Below, piece by piece: positions 34,791 to 44,586 of a stretch of 64,000 nucleotides of DNA (the stretch's first letter is position 1; each line of letters begins with the position of its first letter). Source of the DNA: Rhodospirillales bacterium (GTDB lineage: Bacteria; Pseudomonadota; Alphaproteobacteria; Rhodospirillales; Thalassospiraceae); the NCBI GenBank assembly GCA_019634165.1, contig JAHQVT010000010.1, forward strand, positions 1 to 64,000, in the 5' to 3' direction. Position numbers and translations under genes: made by a program. Under the pieces are notes generated by a model. That model was given only the letters and a program-made list of their open reading frames with translations, did no database searches and was not told where the DNA came from.

Positions 34791-35999
34791 TTAACGCTTA
34801 CCACCCGCAAGCTTGATTGCCTCGGGCATCAGGCGCAACCGCACCATTGCAATCGTGCCAAATAGCGGCCCGATCGCCAACATGGCAAACGCCCCCCACC
34901 ATCCGGTCCAATCAGCAATTACCGGCACCAGATGAATTGACACCAGTGCAATTAAAAAACCAACCGCATTTTGCATGGTTAAAGCTGTGCCGACCTGATG
35001 GGGATCAGCAAGCTCAATCACACACGACGAAAACTGCGCGGAATCGGCAACAACCGAAATACCCCAGGCAATACAGACCACAATCAGCAACATAATCGAC
35101 GCATCACCAAATGAACCGGCTATTAACGCACAGGCACCGCTGATCACCATGGCAGCAATTGTAACCGTCGTCCGCCCGATCCGATCAGCATAATACCCAC
35201 CGGCAAGGGACCCAAACGCACCAATCCCAACAATGGCAAAGGTAGACAAAGCAGACCAAACACCGGGATTTTCAACCAAACGCGCAGAAAAGCTTCCATA
35301 CAGGAACAGCCCAATCCAGCCCCACATGGCATATAGTTCCCACATATGCCCGAAATAGCCATAACAGGCATAGCGCAGTGGTTTGTTCGCCCAGATTTTA
35401 CCGACCATCTTGGGATCAAAGCGCGGCGATCTTCCGGGTACGCCGCCCAGATGCACAAACAAAATGGCAATCCCGGCGACATAGGCCGATGCACTGGCAG
35501 CAACGATCACCCAGCGCCAATCAAGCGGAACCGCCACCGAAAAAAGATGCGGCAAGGCCGATCCCATGGTCAAAGCCCCGACCAAAAGACCAACTAAAAA
35601 TCCGGTATCGCCGCGAGACCAAGTTGCGACCATTTTCATGCCGATGGGATAAATGCCTGCCATGCAAACACCCGTGATCAAGCGCAAAACAATCACCAAA
35701 ACACCATCAACAGGAACCGTCAGGATCAAAAGATTGGCGGTTGCGGCAATGATTGCCGATAGCGCCCAAAACCGGCGCGGTTCAATCCGGTCCGCCAGCC
35801 CCAAGAACGCACTTATCACCGTGCCCAGAACAAATCCAAGCAGAACCGAACTGGTAAAGAGCGATGATTGCAGGGCACCAATTTCAAACTCGGCACGCAA
35901 TTGCGGCAACACCGCAGTTGCCGAAAACCACAGGGCAAGCGCCATCAGTTGGCAAACCGTTATCATGGAAACGGCAAATGCTTTGCCCGTACGTTCCAT
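34791..35999 (-). CDS. Major facilitator superfamily transporter
   Basis: A 402-residue transporter with about 12 membrane helices. The conserved loop between helices 2 and 3 is LADRIEPRRFW; the loop between helices 8 and 9 reads YYADRIGRTTV. An unusual aromatic helix is GHMWELYAMWGWIGLFLYG. Start ATG 35999 is chosen (GGGGGA 4 nt upstream); the frame to 36023 lacks a site. It lies between the Mrp and ABC operons, separated from each by untranslated DNA, so it is probably monocistronic. Substrate unknown. Confidence 0.9.
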   Translation of the reverse strand: MERTGKAFAVSMITVCQLMALALWFSATAVLPQLRAEFEIGALQSSLFTSSVLLGFVLGTVISAFLGLADRIEPRRFWALSAIIAATANLLILTVPVDGVLVIVLRLITGVCMAGIYPIGMKMVATWSRGDTGFLVGLLVGALTMGSALPHLFSVAVPLDWRWVIVAASASAYVAGIAILFVHLGGVPGRSPRFDPKMVGKIWANKPLRYACYGYFGHMWELYAMWGWIGLFLYGSFSARLVENPGVWSALSTFAIVGIGAFGSLAGGYYADRIGRTTVTIAAMVISGACALIAGSFGDASIMLLIVVCIAWGISVVADSAQFSSCVIELADPHQVGTALTMQNAVGFLIALVSIHLVPVIADWTGWWGAFAMLAIGPLFGTIAMVRLRLMPEAIKLAGGKR

Positions 36000-36095
36000 C
36001 TTTCCCCCTGCATTCAAGCCCATATCGTCGCGTATATTCGGGCGCCATCATACAGAACGGATTATGAAATCCCACGACTGATTGAACTTCGCCTG

Positions 36096-36132
36096 CGGAA
36101 AAGAAATGCCGCTGGTCGAAACCAAGCGGCAT
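36096..36132 (-). terminator. Rho-independent terminator of the liv-like operon
   Basis: On the minus strand the stem ATGCCGCT...AGCGGCAT (36106-36132), extended by GGT/ACC with one bulge, is followed by TTTCTTTTC. It lies about 45 bp past the last ligase gene. Confidence 0.75.
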
Positions 36133-36176
36133 CAAGTTTCCCGAGCGGGAATAAAACGTTAGGACGGTTAACTTAG

Positions 36177-37412
36177 TTAGGAATGGTCACGCCGGTCATC
36201 GATCACCTTGCCATCATTTGGCAAGCTACCATCAAGGTTAAAAGCCACCACTCCGCGCAGCTTGCAAACACTGGCCATGGTTTCAGCGATGGCATCGATA
36301 TCAGCAACTGCTTGATCGCCTTCGCACAGCAAAGTCATCACGTCATTATCGCTTTCACGTGTGACAACAAGGCGCGCCTTAACAATCGCGTCGTGACGTT
36401 TGACAATTTCGGCAACCTGTTGGGGATGCACAAACATGCCTTTGACCTTGGTTGTCTGATCGGCACGCCCCATCCAGCCCTTGATACGGTCGTTGGTTCG
36501 GCCACATGCGCTTACACCAGCAGCAAATGCTGATAGATCACCTGTGGCAAAACGGATCAGCGGGTAATCCATATTCAAGGCGGTAACGACCACTTCGCCA
36601 ACTTCGCCCATCGCAACGGGTTCGCCTGTACCCGGACGAACAACTTCCAGAATGATGTCTTCGGCAACAATCATTCCGTCCAGCGCATCACTTTCATAGG
36701 CAATCAAACCAAGGTCCGCGCTGGCATAGCATTGCAACATTTCAATATCGCGCTCGGCAAACCAATCACGCAAAGCTGGCGGCAATGCTTCACCAGATAC
36801 CAAAGCACGCTTGATCGAAGAGATATCCGCACCAAGTTCTTCGGCCTTTTCGATCAGGATTTTCAAAAATGATGGCGTGCCACTGTACCCTGCTGGTTTC
36901 AGGTCGCTGATGGCTTTTACCTGTGCTTCGCTTTGGCCAACCCCTGCTGGCACCACAACACAGCCACAGGCCCGCGCGCCACTATCAAAAATGAAACCAC
37001 CCGGTGTCAGGTGATAGGACAGGCAGTTATGAACAATATCGCCCGGGCGGAAACCCGCAGCAAAGAACGCCCGTCCCATACGCCACCAATCATCCGACTT
37101 GCCCTGCGGATCGTAGATTGGGCCGGGGCTTTGGAAGAGGCGGGCTAATGCCGGAACCGGTGTTGCGTTTAATCCGGCCAATGGTGGTTCCTTGGCCTGT
37201 GCATCAATCAGATCGGACTTGCGCGTAACCGGCAGTTTTGCCAGTGCTTCGCGCGAGGTGATTGATTGCGGATCAATATCGGCAAGAAGCTGCCCATAGC
37301 GCGCTGATTTGGATTTTGCATGATGCAGAATACGCGGCAATGCTGCCATTAAACCGGCTTCGCGGTCTGCTGGTTTACGCGTTTCTAGGCCATCGTAATA
37401 GGTCTTAAGCAT
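36177..37412 (-). CDS. PaaK-like AMP-forming acyl-CoA ligase
   Basis: A 411-residue adenylate-forming enzyme of the phenylacetate-CoA ligase subgroup. N-terminal SARYGQLLADIDPQ; the adenylate-binding region gives YSGTPSFLKILIEKA and SGEALPP; the acid motif is IRFATGDLSAF; the C-terminal hinge is GRADQTTKVKGMFVHPQQVAE, typical of PaaK. It joins a carboxylic acid to CoA using ATP. It is the last gene of an ABC transporter operon, following LivF by 74 bp, so its substrate is probably what the transporter imports. Which acid is unknown. Confidence 0.88.
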   Translation of the reverse strand: MLKTYYDGLETRKPADREAGLMAALPRILHHAKSKSARYGQLLADIDPQSITSREALAKLPVTRKSDLIDAQAKEPPLAGLNATPVPALARLFQSPGPIYDPQGKSDDWWRMGRAFFAAGFRPGDIVHNCLSYHLTPGGFIFDSGARACGCVVVPAGVGQSEAQVKAISDLKPAGYSGTPSFLKILIEKAEELGADISSIKRALVSGEALPPALRDWFAERDIEMLQCYASADLGLIAYESDALDGMIVAEDIILEVVRPGTGEPVAMGEVGEVVVTALNMDYPLIRFATGDLSAFAAGVSACGRTNDRIKGWMGRADQTTKVKGMFVHPQQVAEIVKRHDAIVKARLVVTRESDNDVMTLLCEGDQAVADIDAIAETMASVCKLRGVVAFNLDGSLPNDGKVIDDRRDHS

Positions 37413-37485
37413 CTTGCCCGTCTTTCATCCAAACTCGTCACACATACCAAGGATACTCGATCAAGTATAAACCTTAACATGGATG

Positions 37486-38307
37486 TTACAGCCAGCGTTT
37501 ACGCCGTTTATATGATTTAATGTTCTTGAAGCTTTTGCGTTCTTCCGAACCACCCCCAAGATAGAACTCCTTGACGTCTTCGTTATTAAGAAGTTCATCA
37601 CGCGTTCCATCAAGCACAACCTTGCCGCTTTCCATGATGTAACCATAGTCAGCAACTTTAAGCGCAAAGTTGGCATTCTGTTCGACGATCAGCATGGTGA
37701 TGCCCTGATCACGATTGATCTTTTCGATGATTCCGAACACTTCCTTGACCAGAAGTGGCGATAATCCCATCGATGGTTCATCAAGCAAGATCATTTTCGG
37801 ACGCGCCATCAAGGAGCGGCCAATTGCCAGCATTTGCTGTTCGCCACCCGAAAGGTACCCGGCAAGACCGGTACGTTCTTTCAAACGTGGGAAATATTCA
37901 AACACCATCTCGATATCGTCTTTGACGCCTTTGTCTTTGCGGGTATAGGCCCCAAGACGCAGGTTTTCGATGCAGGTCATATCTTCGATGATACGACGGC
38001 CTTCCATCACCTGAAACAGGCCGGATCGAACGATGTCTTCTGGATTGCCGTTGGCAATCTGTTGGCCCATGAAATTGATATCACCACGGGTCACTTCGCC
38101 ATCTTCGGTTTTCAGCAAACCTGAAATGGCTTTGAGTGTCGTCGATTTACCAGCCCCGTTCGGGCCAAGAAGGGTCACGATTTTGCCTTGCGGAACCTCT
38201 AACGATACCCCGCGCAGGACAAGGATCACCTCGTCATAAACAACTTCGATGTTATTGACCGACAGCATCGGTTCAGCGGTCTCAATTTTACGGGCGGTCT
38301 CTGACAT
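37486..38307 (-). CDS. Branched-chain-type ABC transporter ATP-binding protein (LivF-like)
   Basis: A 273-residue ATPase. Walker A GPNGAGKSTTLK, Q-loop LFQVMEGRRIIEDMT, signature YLSGGEQQMLAIGRSL, Walker B MILLDEPSMGLSP. The short form without the LivG-type insertion marks it as LivF. A basic C-terminal extension (FKNIKSYKRRKRWL) is unusual. It drives uptake with the LivG, LivH, LivM and binding proteins of the same operon. Confidence 0.93.
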   Translation of the reverse strand: MSETARKIETAEPMLSVNNIEVVYDEVILVLRGVSLEVPQGKIVTLLGPNGAGKSTTLKAISGLLKTEDGEVTRGDINFMGQQIANGNPEDIVRSGLFQVMEGRRIIEDMTCIENLRLGAYTRKDKGVKDDIEMVFEYFPRLKERTGLAGYLSGGEQQMLAIGRSLMARPKMILLDEPSMGLSPLLVKEVFGIIEKINRDQGITMLIVEQNANFALKVADYGYIMESGKVVLDGTRDELLNNEDVKEFYLGGGSEERKSFKNIKSYKRRKRWL

Positions 38308-38349
38308 GGTGTCACCTTCGATTTATCGCCGGGTGTTCCCCCGCTGTCA

Positions 38350-38383
38350 GGGGCAAGGCATCTTGCACTTTATGCCCTGCCCC
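38350..38383 (-). promoter_or_regulatory. Intercistronic stem-loop after the binding-protein gene
   Basis: GGGGCA-GGCAT pairs with ATGCC-TGCCCC around a 10-nt loop, with one A/C mismatch. It lies between the substrate-binding protein and LivF genes and is not followed by a U run. Such hairpins often protect the upstream message so the binding protein is made in excess. Confidence 0.55.
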
Positions 38384-38424
38384 CGAACAGACTGGGAGAC
38401 ATTCGTCTATCTTAGCTTGAGGTC

Positions 38425-39666
38425 TTAGTAACCAAGCCAGTCGTCACGACGCGGCAGGGTAACAGTCGTTACTTTTTCGACCGTTGCATTGCCACCTTTG
38501 GCCGTACCTTTATAGATATTCACGGTGTTGATGCCGCGATGATCTTCGGCAGTCCAGGTTGCTTCCATGCAAACACCTTCAAGTCCTTTGGGGACCCATT
38601 TTTCGCGGGCATACATGCCTGCTTTGATGTTTTCACCGGTGATACCGCCATTTTCCTTGGCCCATTCCATGGCTTCTTTCATGTAATAAGCCGAGCAAAT
38701 GCCACGGATATAATGGTGGGTGCGGAATTCTTCGCCCGAACGGTCCGACATTTTCGATACTTCACGTACCAACGCCATTCCCGGCGCATCATCGGTCCAG
38801 AAGCTGGTCATTGCCGGGAAGATATAGTTTTCTACATCACCAATGGTTTTGAGCGTTTCATAGTCACCCGCCCAGATGTTTGCCAACCATTTCGGGCTTG
38901 CGCCAACCGTGTCACAAGATTTCACCAGCGACACAACCGACGGCCCCAGATTGCCAAGATAGCCATAATTGGTGCCAGCTTCTTTGATCGTCAGGCACTG
39001 TGCTTTGAAATCGCCCGGTTTCATCGAAACGACGACCGGTGGGGTCACGTTAAAACCAAGTTCACCTGCATATTCTTCACATGCTGCTTTAGGGGCATTC
39101 GGGTAAGGATGGTTATCCCCGATATGTGAGAAGATCGGCTTGCCGGTAGCGCCCGATTTTTTCCAATCTTCTGCAGCCCACTGAACCAGTGCGCGGCAAG
39201 CATCGGAATAGGATGCACCATAGAAGAAGTTATAAGGGGCCGGTTTCGCCGTTTTCGGGTTTTTACCGGTCGGGTCGGTCAAATGGCCGGAATAAGACGC
39301 GGAATAGACCGGTACTTTGTCCTTGGCAACAAAGCTGATCAGGGCCTCGGTATCGCCCGTTCCCCAACCTTGCATCGCGACCATTTCGTTGCGCGAACGC
39401 CATTTTTTGTAGTTCGCAATCGCTTGCGGAACTTTATAGGCATAATCGATCGATTCAGAATCCAGAACGATGCCGTCAATGCCGCCATGGGTATTAATAT
39501 AGGACAGCGCATCACGTACACCATCAGCATAGAACTTGCCGATAAAGCCGGTCGGTCCGGTGATATCCATCAGATGGCCGACAAACACCATGTCATCATC
39601 GGCTTTGGCTGCCGAAACCGACAGGCCGGTTGCAACAATAGCTGTCGCAGCAATCAGTCTTTTCAT
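38425..39666 (-). CDS. Periplasmic substrate-binding protein of the liv-like ABC transporter
   Basis: A 413-residue LivJ-type periplasmic protein. The signal peptide is MKRLIAATAIVATGLSVSAAKA, followed by the mature start DDDMVFVGHLMDITGPTG, a typical family opening. The type 1 periplasmic fold continues with KVPQAIANYKKW and DKVPVYSASYSGHLTDPTG. ATG 39666 has GGAG 8 nt upstream; the longer frame adds 11 residues before the signal peptide. The ligand site does not show the strict amino-acid-binding pattern, and with two CoA ligases in the operon a carboxylate is a reasonable guess. Confidence 0.92.
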   Translation of the reverse strand: MKRLIAATAIVATGLSVSAAKADDDMVFVGHLMDITGPTGFIGKFYADGVRDALSYINTHGGIDGIVLDSESIDYAYKVPQAIANYKKWRSRNEMVAMQGWGTGDTEALISFVAKDKVPVYSASYSGHLTDPTGKNPKTAKPAPYNFFYGASYSDACRALVQWAAEDWKKSGATGKPIFSHIGDNHPYPNAPKAACEEYAGELGFNVTPPVVVSMKPGDFKAQCLTIKEAGTNYGYLGNLGPSVVSLVKSCDTVGASPKWLANIWAGDYETLKTIGDVENYIFPAMTSFWTDDAPGMALVREVSKMSDRSGEEFRTHHYIRGICSAYYMKEAMEWAKENGGITGENIKAGMYAREKWVPKGLEGVCMEATWTAEDHRGINTVNIYKGTAKGGNATVEKVTTVTLPRRDDWLGY

Positions 39667-39776
39667 CACGACGTCTCCCTTGGACGTTTTACTAAACAAA
39701 GTAGCCTCCCGGTCTTCACCGATTTTGATCCCGCTTCTTTGATGTTTTTTAGCGAAACGGGTTTCGGTGATATTTA

Positions 39777-40850
39777 TCAGTACGAGAAGGGATAAAGCTT
39801 CCAGTACGCCCTGATCTGTTGCCAGCGATGAGCAAGCCCATCCGGCTCAAAGATCAGGAACAGGATAATGGCCAGACCGATCGCCATCTCCTTGATATAA
39901 GCCAGCCCGTCGGTCACTGCCGTCGAACTTGCCCATTCGAAAACGCTTAATGCGCTAACACCGCTTTCCATGACTTCAGGCAAAAGCACCATGAACACTG
40001 TGCCCATCAAGGTTCCTTTGACCGAACCAAGACCACCGATGATGATCATGCCAAGGAACTGGATAGACAAAAGAATGGTGAAGCCTTCGGCCGAGACAAA
40101 GCCAAGATAGTGGCCATAAATCGCCCCGCCGATACCGGCATAAAAAGACGAAATGGCAAAACTCATCAGACGATATTTCGTCAGATTGATGCCCATGATT
40201 TCAGCCGACAGGTAGTGATCGCGTACCGCAACAAACGCACGGCCATCACGGGTCCGCATCAGGTTTGTGCCCAAAAGATACATCACGACCAAGAAGAACA
40301 AACAGACATAGAAGAAGCTGAAATCATCATAGACTTCAAAGCCAAACACATTGATCGGATTGGCCGCAGCCCCATAGGAGCCACCAGTAAACCATTCAGC
40401 ACGGGCAAAGAAATCTTCAAGAATGAACTGGGCGGCAAGGGTCGCAATTGCCAGATAGAGCCCCTTAATCCGGGCGGCTGGCAAGCCAAACAACAAGCCC
40501 ACCGCTGCAGTCATCAACCCGGCAAGCGGGATCGACAGCAACACCGGGATACCGGTTGTATTGTTAATCCAGGCAGATGCAAACGCACCAAAGCCAAAGA
40601 AGGCAGCATGCCCCAGTGAAATCTGACCGGTAAAGCCAACCAGAATGTTGAGCCCCAAGGCGGCAATGGCAAAATAGGAAATCTGGATAAACAGATTGAC
40701 GTAATAGCCATCCAGAACAAACGGGATCATCGCGACAGCAAAGATGCCAAGGATCGCCGCATTGCGCACATAGGTCGTATCAAAAATGCGGGTATCCTGA
40801 CGATAAGTCGTTCGAAAATCACCGCAGGGACGTATCGAAAATCCAGCCAT
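39777..40850 (-). CDS. Branched-chain-type ABC transporter permease LivM
   Basis: A 357-residue inner membrane permease with about 8-10 helices. Family core ALGLNILVGFTGQISLGHAAFFGFGA and MIIIGGLGSVKGTLMG are intact. It starts 18 bp after LivH. N-terminal residues 1-30 are hydrophilic, as in many LivM proteins; a downstream start is possible. Confidence 0.92.
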   Translation of the reverse strand: MAGFSIRPCGDFRTTYRQDTRIFDTTYVRNAAILGIFAVAMIPFVLDGYYVNLFIQISYFAIAALGLNILVGFTGQISLGHAAFFGFGAFASAWINNTTGIPVLLSIPLAGLMTAAVGLLFGLPAARIKGLYLAIATLAAQFILEDFFARAEWFTGGSYGAAANPINVFGFEVYDDFSFFYVCLFFLVVMYLLGTNLMRTRDGRAFVAVRDHYLSAEIMGINLTKYRLMSFAISSFYAGIGGAIYGHYLGFVSAEGFTILLSIQFLGMIIIGGLGSVKGTLMGTVFMVLLPEVMESGVSALSVFEWASSTAVTDGLAYIKEMAIGLAIILFLIFEPDGLAHRWQQIRAYWKLYPFSY

Positions 40851-40868
40851 AGTATATTTCCTCGTCCC

Positions 40869-41762
40869 TTAGATACGTTCGATGTCTTTGGTGCCAAACA
40901 GGCCATACGGCTTGATGCACAGAATAATGATCAGCACATAGAACGGTGCGATCGAGAACAGGTTGCCCCAGTGCAGATACTGGCCATCAACAAACTCGGC
41001 TGTGTTTTCAAGCATCCCAATGATCACGCCGCCAACAATCGCGCCAACAATCGAATCAAGTCCGCCCAAAATCACGGCTGGGAATACCTTGATCCCGATG
41101 ACAGAAAGTGCGGATGACACCCCATTGACCATGCCAATCACGATCCCGGCGATTGCCGAAACCAAGGCCGAGATGGCCCAAGACATCGCAAAGACGGTTT
41201 TGACCGAAATACCCAGACTTTGCGCGACTTGCTGATCAAATGCGGTTGCACGCATCGCGAGGCCAAGCTTGGAATATTTAAAGAACCAATAGAACCCGGC
41301 CATGATGAACAATGAGATGACAAAGCTCATGATATAGGCCGTTTCAATCTGCATCCCCAAAAGGTTGACCGATCGGGTTTCAAACACCTGCGGATAGGTC
41401 GCGGTGGTTGCACCGAAAATCCATTTGGTCGCAGCTTGGAAAAAGATCGAAAGCCCGATGGTCACCATGATCACGGAAATGATCGGTTCGCCAATCATTG
41501 GGCGCAGCACCACCATTTGCAGAACGATGCCAAACACCATCATGAAAATTAGCGTGAACAGGAAACCCATCCAGAAGGGCATATGCATTTCCACAAGGAA
41601 CGCATAACAAACCCACGCCCCGATCAGAAGGAACTCGCCCTGGGCAAAGTTAACGATCTGGGTCGATTTATAAATCAGAACGAAACACATGGCGACGACG
41701 CCATAGAGTGTCCCGACGATCAACCCGTTCAGCAGAAGCTGGAACAGAAGTTCGAAATTCAT
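40869..41762 (-). CDS. Branched-chain-type ABC transporter permease LivH
   Basis: A 297-residue permease with about 8 helices. Core signatures are GTLYGVVAMCFVLIYKSTQIVNFAQGEF and the EAA-like AVILGGLDSIVGAIVGGVIIG. ATG 41762 gives MNFELLFQLLLNG and has GGGA 7 nt upstream. It follows the long ligase gene by 62 bp. Confidence 0.92.
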   Translation of the reverse strand: MNFELLFQLLLNGLIVGTLYGVVAMCFVLIYKSTQIVNFAQGEFLLIGAWVCYAFLVEMHMPFWMGFLFTLIFMMVFGIVLQMVVLRPMIGEPIISVIMVTIGLSIFFQAATKWIFGATTATYPQVFETRSVNLLGMQIETAYIMSFVISLFIMAGFYWFFKYSKLGLAMRATAFDQQVAQSLGISVKTVFAMSWAISALVSAIAGIVIGMVNGVSSALSVIGIKVFPAVILGGLDSIVGAIVGGVIIGMLENTAEFVDGQYLHWGNLFSIAPFYVLIIILCIKPYGLFGTKDIERI

Positions 41763-41824
41763 GTTGCCATCCCTGTAATGGCGGTCCAAAGCCAGATGAC
41801 CAAGACCACTGTTTTCCTGCTGCC

Positions 41825-43774
41825 TTATTCGGCGGCTTTCGGGGCCGTCTGTGCGACCTTGCTGTCTTCGAGATCGACCACTTTCACACTCGTCTGGATG
41901 CGGGTTTTTGACCCGTCCTGGAAGGTGATCATTGTGTCGATATCAACCTTGTCATTCCCGGCATAAACAGCATCGATGATGTCGGCGTATTTTTCGGCAA
42001 CCACACTCCGGCGCACTTTGCGCGTCCGGGTCAGTTCGCCGTCATCAGCATCAAGTTCCTTGTAAAGCAGAAGGAACCGCTTGATGCGCTGGGCTTCCGG
42101 CAAGGTTTTGTTCACCTCGCGGATTTCCTCGACAATCATGTCATAGACCTGCGGCTGGGCAGACAGGTTGGTGTAGTTGGTAAAGGCAATCCCGCGCTGC
42201 TCGGCCCATTTGGCCATGATCGAATAACGGATACAAATCATGGTCGACAGGAACGGCAGATCTTTACCAAGGATCACGGCCTCGGCAATGAACGGCGAGA
42301 ATTTGAGTTTATTTTCAATAAACTGCGGCGAATACCGCACCCCGGCCGAGGTCTCCGCAAGGTCTTTCATACGGTCAATCACCACAAGGTGCTTGTTCGT
42401 ATCCTTGAAGTAACCAGCATCCCCGGTATGCATCCAGCCATCCTTGACGTCTTCGTCATAGGCGGCCTGGTTTTTATAGTAACTGGTAAACATTCCAGAC
42501 GTGCGGGCAACAATTTCGCCCACACCATTTTCGTCGGTGTTGATGACTTTGATCTCGGAATTATCAAAGGCAACCCCGACAGTATCAAAATCAATGTCTT
42601 CAGGCTGATGGATGGTATAAGCGCCGCAAAGCTCGGTCTGGCCATATAGCTGACGCAGTGGGACCCCCATCGCATGGAAGAACTTGAAAGTTTCCGGGCC
42701 AATTGCCGCACCGCCGGTCGCCGCAGAACGCAAATTGGAAAAACCAAGCCGGTCCTTTAGCGCATTCATTAAAATCACATCGGCGAACTTGGAATGACTG
42801 CCTTTGTCCAATGCTGTCCGCGCCAGAGCCATCCCGAAATCAAACATCTTCTGTTTGAACGGTGTTGAATCCATCATGCGCGCACGCACGTCCGCGGCAA
42901 TGGTTTCCCAAACACGCGGAGCCAACAGAACAAAGTTCGGACCAATTTCGCGCAGGTCGGCCATCATGGTTTCCTGCTCTTCCACGAAATTGACGATCTG
43001 GCGGCTGATCAGCGACTGACCAACCACATAGACCTGTTCCATGATCCATGGCAGCGGCAAAACCGAAACATAATCATCGCCCGGATATTTCGGATCGGCG
43101 CGCAGATAAGCTGCACAATGATCCAGAAAATCGCCGGAATTCAGCATTGCCATTTTTGGCTTGGACGTCGTGCCCGACGTGGTGCAAAGGATTGCACATT
43201 CATCACCGCGGGAATCTGCAACCATCTGGTCGTAGATACCGGGGTTCTTTTCTTCGAGCGCACGCCCCATTTCATAGAGCTTTTCCACATCCAAAAGACG
43301 CGGATCGTCATATTTGCGCATGCCACGCGGGTCGCAATAAACGATATGTTCGACAGTTGGAATGTCACTGCCAAGTTCGATCAGTTTGTCACACTGTTCT
43401 TCATCTTCGGCAATCAGAATACGCGCACCTGAATACGTGATCAGATAAGCGACTTCTTCGTGCAAACTGTCTTGATACAGACCAACCGACATACCGCGCA
43501 GCGCATGTGCGGCAACTTCCGCCCAAACCCATTCAGGGCGGTTTTCACCGATGATGCCGACAACGTCACCCTGACCAATGCCAAGCGAACGCATGCCCAA
43601 CGTCATCCATTTGACGCGGTCGTTATAATCTTTCCAGGTGAATTCTTGCCAAATGCCGAATTCCTTTTCGCGCATGGCAATTTCGCCACCCCAATTGCGC
43701 GCGTTATAGGCCAAGACTTTCGGGAAGGTATCCAGCGACTGAACGTCGGCATATTCTGGGATATTACTGCTCAT
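41825..43774 (-). CDS. Long-chain-type acyl-CoA synthetase (AMP-binding)
   Basis: A 649-residue adenylate-forming ligase. P-loop-like TTSGTTSKPKMAML; A5 motif GQTELCGAYT; A7 motif MHTGDAGYF; A8 hinge VIDRMKDLAETSAGVRYSPQ, where the usual glycine-rich KE pattern is modified. It resembles long-chain fatty-acid synthetases found inside liv-type operons of alphaproteobacteria. It begins 2 bp after LivG, so it is co-translated with the transporter. It probably activates the imported acid at the membrane (inference). Confidence 0.92.
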   Translation of the reverse strand: MSSNIPEYADVQSLDTFPKVLAYNARNWGGEIAMREKEFGIWQEFTWKDYNDRVKWMTLGMRSLGIGQGDVVGIIGENRPEWVWAEVAAHALRGMSVGLYQDSLHEEVAYLITYSGARILIAEDEEQCDKLIELGSDIPTVEHIVYCDPRGMRKYDDPRLLDVEKLYEMGRALEEKNPGIYDQMVADSRGDECAILCTTSGTTSKPKMAMLNSGDFLDHCAAYLRADPKYPGDDYVSVLPLPWIMEQVYVVGQSLISRQIVNFVEEQETMMADLREIGPNFVLLAPRVWETIAADVRARMMDSTPFKQKMFDFGMALARTALDKGSHSKFADVILMNALKDRLGFSNLRSAATGGAAIGPETFKFFHAMGVPLRQLYGQTELCGAYTIHQPEDIDFDTVGVAFDNSEIKVINTDENGVGEIVARTSGMFTSYYKNQAAYDEDVKDGWMHTGDAGYFKDTNKHLVVIDRMKDLAETSAGVRYSPQFIENKLKFSPFIAEAVILGKDLPFLSTMICIRYSIMAKWAEQRGIAFTNYTNLSAQPQVYDMIVEEIREVNKTLPEAQRIKRFLLLYKELDADDGELTRTRKVRRSVVAEKYADIIDAVYAGNDKVDIDTMITFQDGSKTRIQTSVKVVDLEDSKVAQTAPKAAE

Positions 43775-43776
43775 GC

Positions 43777-44586
43777 TCAGGCCACCTGCTCGTCTTCATC
43801 CGTCTCGTCGTCTTCCTCGCCGAGATATGCTTTTTTGACGTGTTTGTTTGCCATAACCTCATCCGGCAGGCCTTCGGCAATCTTGCGGCCAAAATCAAGC
43901 ACCATCACCCGGCTGGAGATATCCATCACAACCCCCATGTCATGCTCGATCATGACAACCGTCATGCCCCATTCCTCATTGAGGTCGATGATAAAGCGCG
44001 CCATGTCCTCTTTTTCTTCGAGGTTCATGCCCGCCATCGGTTCATCAAGCAGGATCAGGTCAGGGCGCAACGCAACAGCACGTGCCAGTTCAACACGTTT
44101 GCGTAAACCATAGGAAAGCGTACCTGCAGTTGCCTTGCGGATATGGGAAATCTCAAGAAAGTCGATAACGTCTTCGCAGAATCGACGATGTTCGAGTTCT
44201 TCTTTCTGTGCCCCACCGAGCCAATAAAACGGCCCGTTCAGGAAGTTGTTCTTAAGCAAGTGGTGACGCCCGACCATGATGTTATCAAGAACATTCATAT
44301 GCCCGAACAACGCCAAATTCTGGAAAGTACGGCCGATGCCAAGTTCAGCCCGATCATTGGGCTTAAGCCCCGTCACATCCTGCCCTTTAAAGGACACCGA
44401 TCCTGTGGTCGGCGAGTAACGCCCGGACACACAGTTCAACATGGATGTCTTACCGGCACCGTTCGGGCCGATAATTGAAAAAAGCTCGCCCGGTTGGACG
44501 GAGAAGCTGACATCACTCAGCGCACGCACACCGCCAAAAACAAGCGACACGTCGCTAATCTGTAAAATAGGACCCTGTGACGTCAT
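43777..44586 (-). CDS. Branched-chain-type ABC transporter ATP-binding protein (LivG-like)
   Basis: A 269-residue ATPase and first gene of the operon. Walker A GPNGAGKTSMLN, LivG-type GIGRTFQNLALFGHM, signature TLSYGLRKRVELARAVAL (degenerate LSGG), Walker B LILLDEPMAGMN, H-loop MIEHDMG. The long insertion between Q-loop and signature identifies it as LivG. The acidic C-terminal tail EEDDETDEDEQ is unusual. The operon promoter lies in the spacer upstream. Confidence 0.93.
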   Translation of the reverse strand: MTSQGPILQISDVSLVFGGVRALSDVSFSVQPGELFSIIGPNGAGKTSMLNCVSGRYSPTTGSVSFKGQDVTGLKPNDRAELGIGRTFQNLALFGHMNVLDNIMVGRHHLLKNNFLNGPFYWLGGAQKEELEHRRFCEDVIDFLEISHIRKATAGTLSYGLRKRVELARAVALRPDLILLDEPMAGMNLEEKEDMARFIIDLNEEWGMTVVMIEHDMGVVMDISSRVMVLDFGRKIAEGLPDEVMANKHVKKAYLGEEDDETDEDEQVA

